Positions 63,638-64,000 of a stretch of 64,000 nucleotides of DNA are shown in pieces. A model generated the notes under the pieces. That model was not told the DNA's origin. It worked only from the letters and a program-made list of their open reading frames with translations, and ran no database searches. Made by a program: the position numbers and the translations under genes. Positions within the stretch are counted from its first letter, which is position 1; every line of letters starts with the position of its first letter. This DNA comes from Dechloromonas sp. A34 (GTDB taxonomy: Bacteria; Pseudomonadota; Gammaproteobacteria; Burkholderiales; Rhodocyclaceae). Location: NCBI RefSeq assembly GCF_026261605.1, contig NZ_CP102486.1:2170001-2234000 (forward strand), read 5' to 3'.

Positions 63638-64000
63638 GCAATACAACCAGGCGTTCCAGCTGCATACGAAGCTGCTGACCGACCCTGAACTGAAATCGGG
63701 AACGGTCGCGACTTCCGGACTCGGCTTGCCTTTGGCGATCAGCGGCGGCTTCGCGCTGACCTATACGATCAAGGCGGGAACGAAGAAATACGCTGTTCGG
63801 TGCTTCCATCGGGAATCGAAAGCGTTGGAACGCCGCTACGAGGCGATCTCCAAGAAGATCGCGAGCTTACGCTCACCATACTTCCTCGATTTCAATTTCC
63901 AGCCGCAAGGGATCAAGGTCGAAGGCGCTCCATACCCTATCGTCAAGATGGCGTGGGCAAAGGGCGAGACGCTGGGTGAATTTCTCGAAGACAACAGAAA
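63618..64000 (+). CDS. TerY-P-type protein kinase (3' end outside the window)
   Basis: The first 127 codons are in the window. Features match the Ser/Thr-kinase member of the vWA-PP2C-kinase triad: a Lys-Tyr-Ala-Val-Arg-Cys-Phe strand (about 54-60), where the ATP-binding residue of the Val-Ala-x-Lys motif would lie, Arg-Arg-Tyr-Glu-Ala-Ile-Ser, a Gly-Ile-Lys-Val hairpin and Tyr-Pro-Ile-Val-Lys-Met-Ala-Trp-Ala-Lys-Gly-Glu-Thr-Leu, the hinge region. The ATG at 63618 overlaps the PP2C gene. Catalytic loop and anything fused C-terminally are not visible. Confidence 0.8.
   Translation, partial: MAYPSLEQYNQAFQLHTKLLTDPELKSGTVATSGLGLPLAISGGFALTYTIKAGTKKYAVRCFHRESKALERRYEAISKKIASLRSPYFLDFNFQPQGIKVEGAPYPIVKMAWAKGETLGEFLEDNR

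Larger units (their letters stand above)
48690..64000 (+). mobile_element. Integrative island inserted in comEC (left end; right end outside the window)
   Basis: The left boundary is the comEC break near 48690-48697. From there GC content falls visibly below the core, genes are mostly unknown or defence-like, and two site-specific recombinases of different classes are present. Contents in order: large serine recombinase, AAA_13 ATPase, unknown proteins, FRG protein, Sel1 lipoprotein, small protein and tyrosine integrase, hairpin repeat region, NERD-vWA-PP2C-kinase genes. No conjugation or phage structural genes are seen. The tyrosine integrase may mark a second, nested element. The comEC 3' part, which would mark the right end, is absent. 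Confidence 0.8.

Noticed and set aside
48697..64000. CRISPR array or tRNA in the island
   Set aside because: No regularly spaced direct repeats were found. No tRNA-like fold with conserved bases was seen near either recombinase.

Overview
The window looks like a chromosomal segment of a GC-rich betaproteobacterium, most likely Rhodocyclales (Dechloromonas/Azospira-like). The reasons are the TCA gene order mdh - gntR - sdhCDAB - sdhE - gltA - sucAB - lpd, the large content of c-di-GMP and chemotaxis genes, and the RpfE-like/recJ pair. This taxonomic call is inference from gene content only.

Layout. (1) 0-4 kb: a porin-like outer-membrane protein with a PstS-like periplasmic protein, a two-CBS-domain protein, then on the minus strand tRNA pseudouridine synthase TruC and a malyl-CoA/citrate-lyase-type lyase. 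(2) 4-17 kb: the TCA block. Mdh is divergent from a GntR/UTRA regulator across a perfect 16-bp palindrome, followed by succinate dehydrogenase with its flavinylation factor, citrate synthase and the complete 2-oxoglutarate dehydrogenase complex. (3) 17-19 kb: zapE and two envelope genes. (4) 19-28 kb, minus strand: prfB (with the RF2 autoregulatory +1 frameshift), an unknown anchored protein, a cupin, lysS, a Bud32-like kinase, mnmC and an O-acetylhomoserine sulfhydrylase. (5) 28-40.5 kb: a signalling block. A sigma-54-type promoter precedes a short chemoreceptor, a separate NIT-like sensor protein and a PAS-GGDEF-EAL protein; facing it are three minus-strand genes (hybrid kinase, REC-PAS-PAS-GGDEF-EAL-REC protein, PAS/GAF kinase). 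(6) 40.5-48.7 kb: recJ, rpfE-like, lolCD, a NIT-type chemoreceptor, a DUF2062 protein and the 5' third of comEC.

At about 48.69 kb comEC stops inside the codons for its conserved Met-Ser-Ile-Ser stretch and lower-GC foreign DNA begins, headed by a large serine recombinase. The rest of the window is this island, and its right end is not reached. It carries a PrrC/RloC-like (AAA_13) ATPase with a candidate anticodon-nuclease triad, an FRG-domain protein, several unknown small genes, a Sel1-repeat lipoprotein, a second (tyrosine) integrase, a roughly 1.1-kb non-coding stretch with structured hairpin repeats whose stems covary, and finally a NERD nuclease-like gene followed by vWA, PP2C and kinase genes (a TerY-P-type phosphorylation triad). 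The last gene is cut by the window end. The content reads as a defence/stress island whose insertion disables comEC.

Quality note: four places (the gene between prfB and lysS, the hybrid kinase, and recJ twice) each need exactly one extra base in a 4-5-base homopolymer to restore a full-length protein. This pattern points to consensus homopolymer errors rather than four independent pseudogenes. No tRNA, rRNA or CRISPR array was seen.
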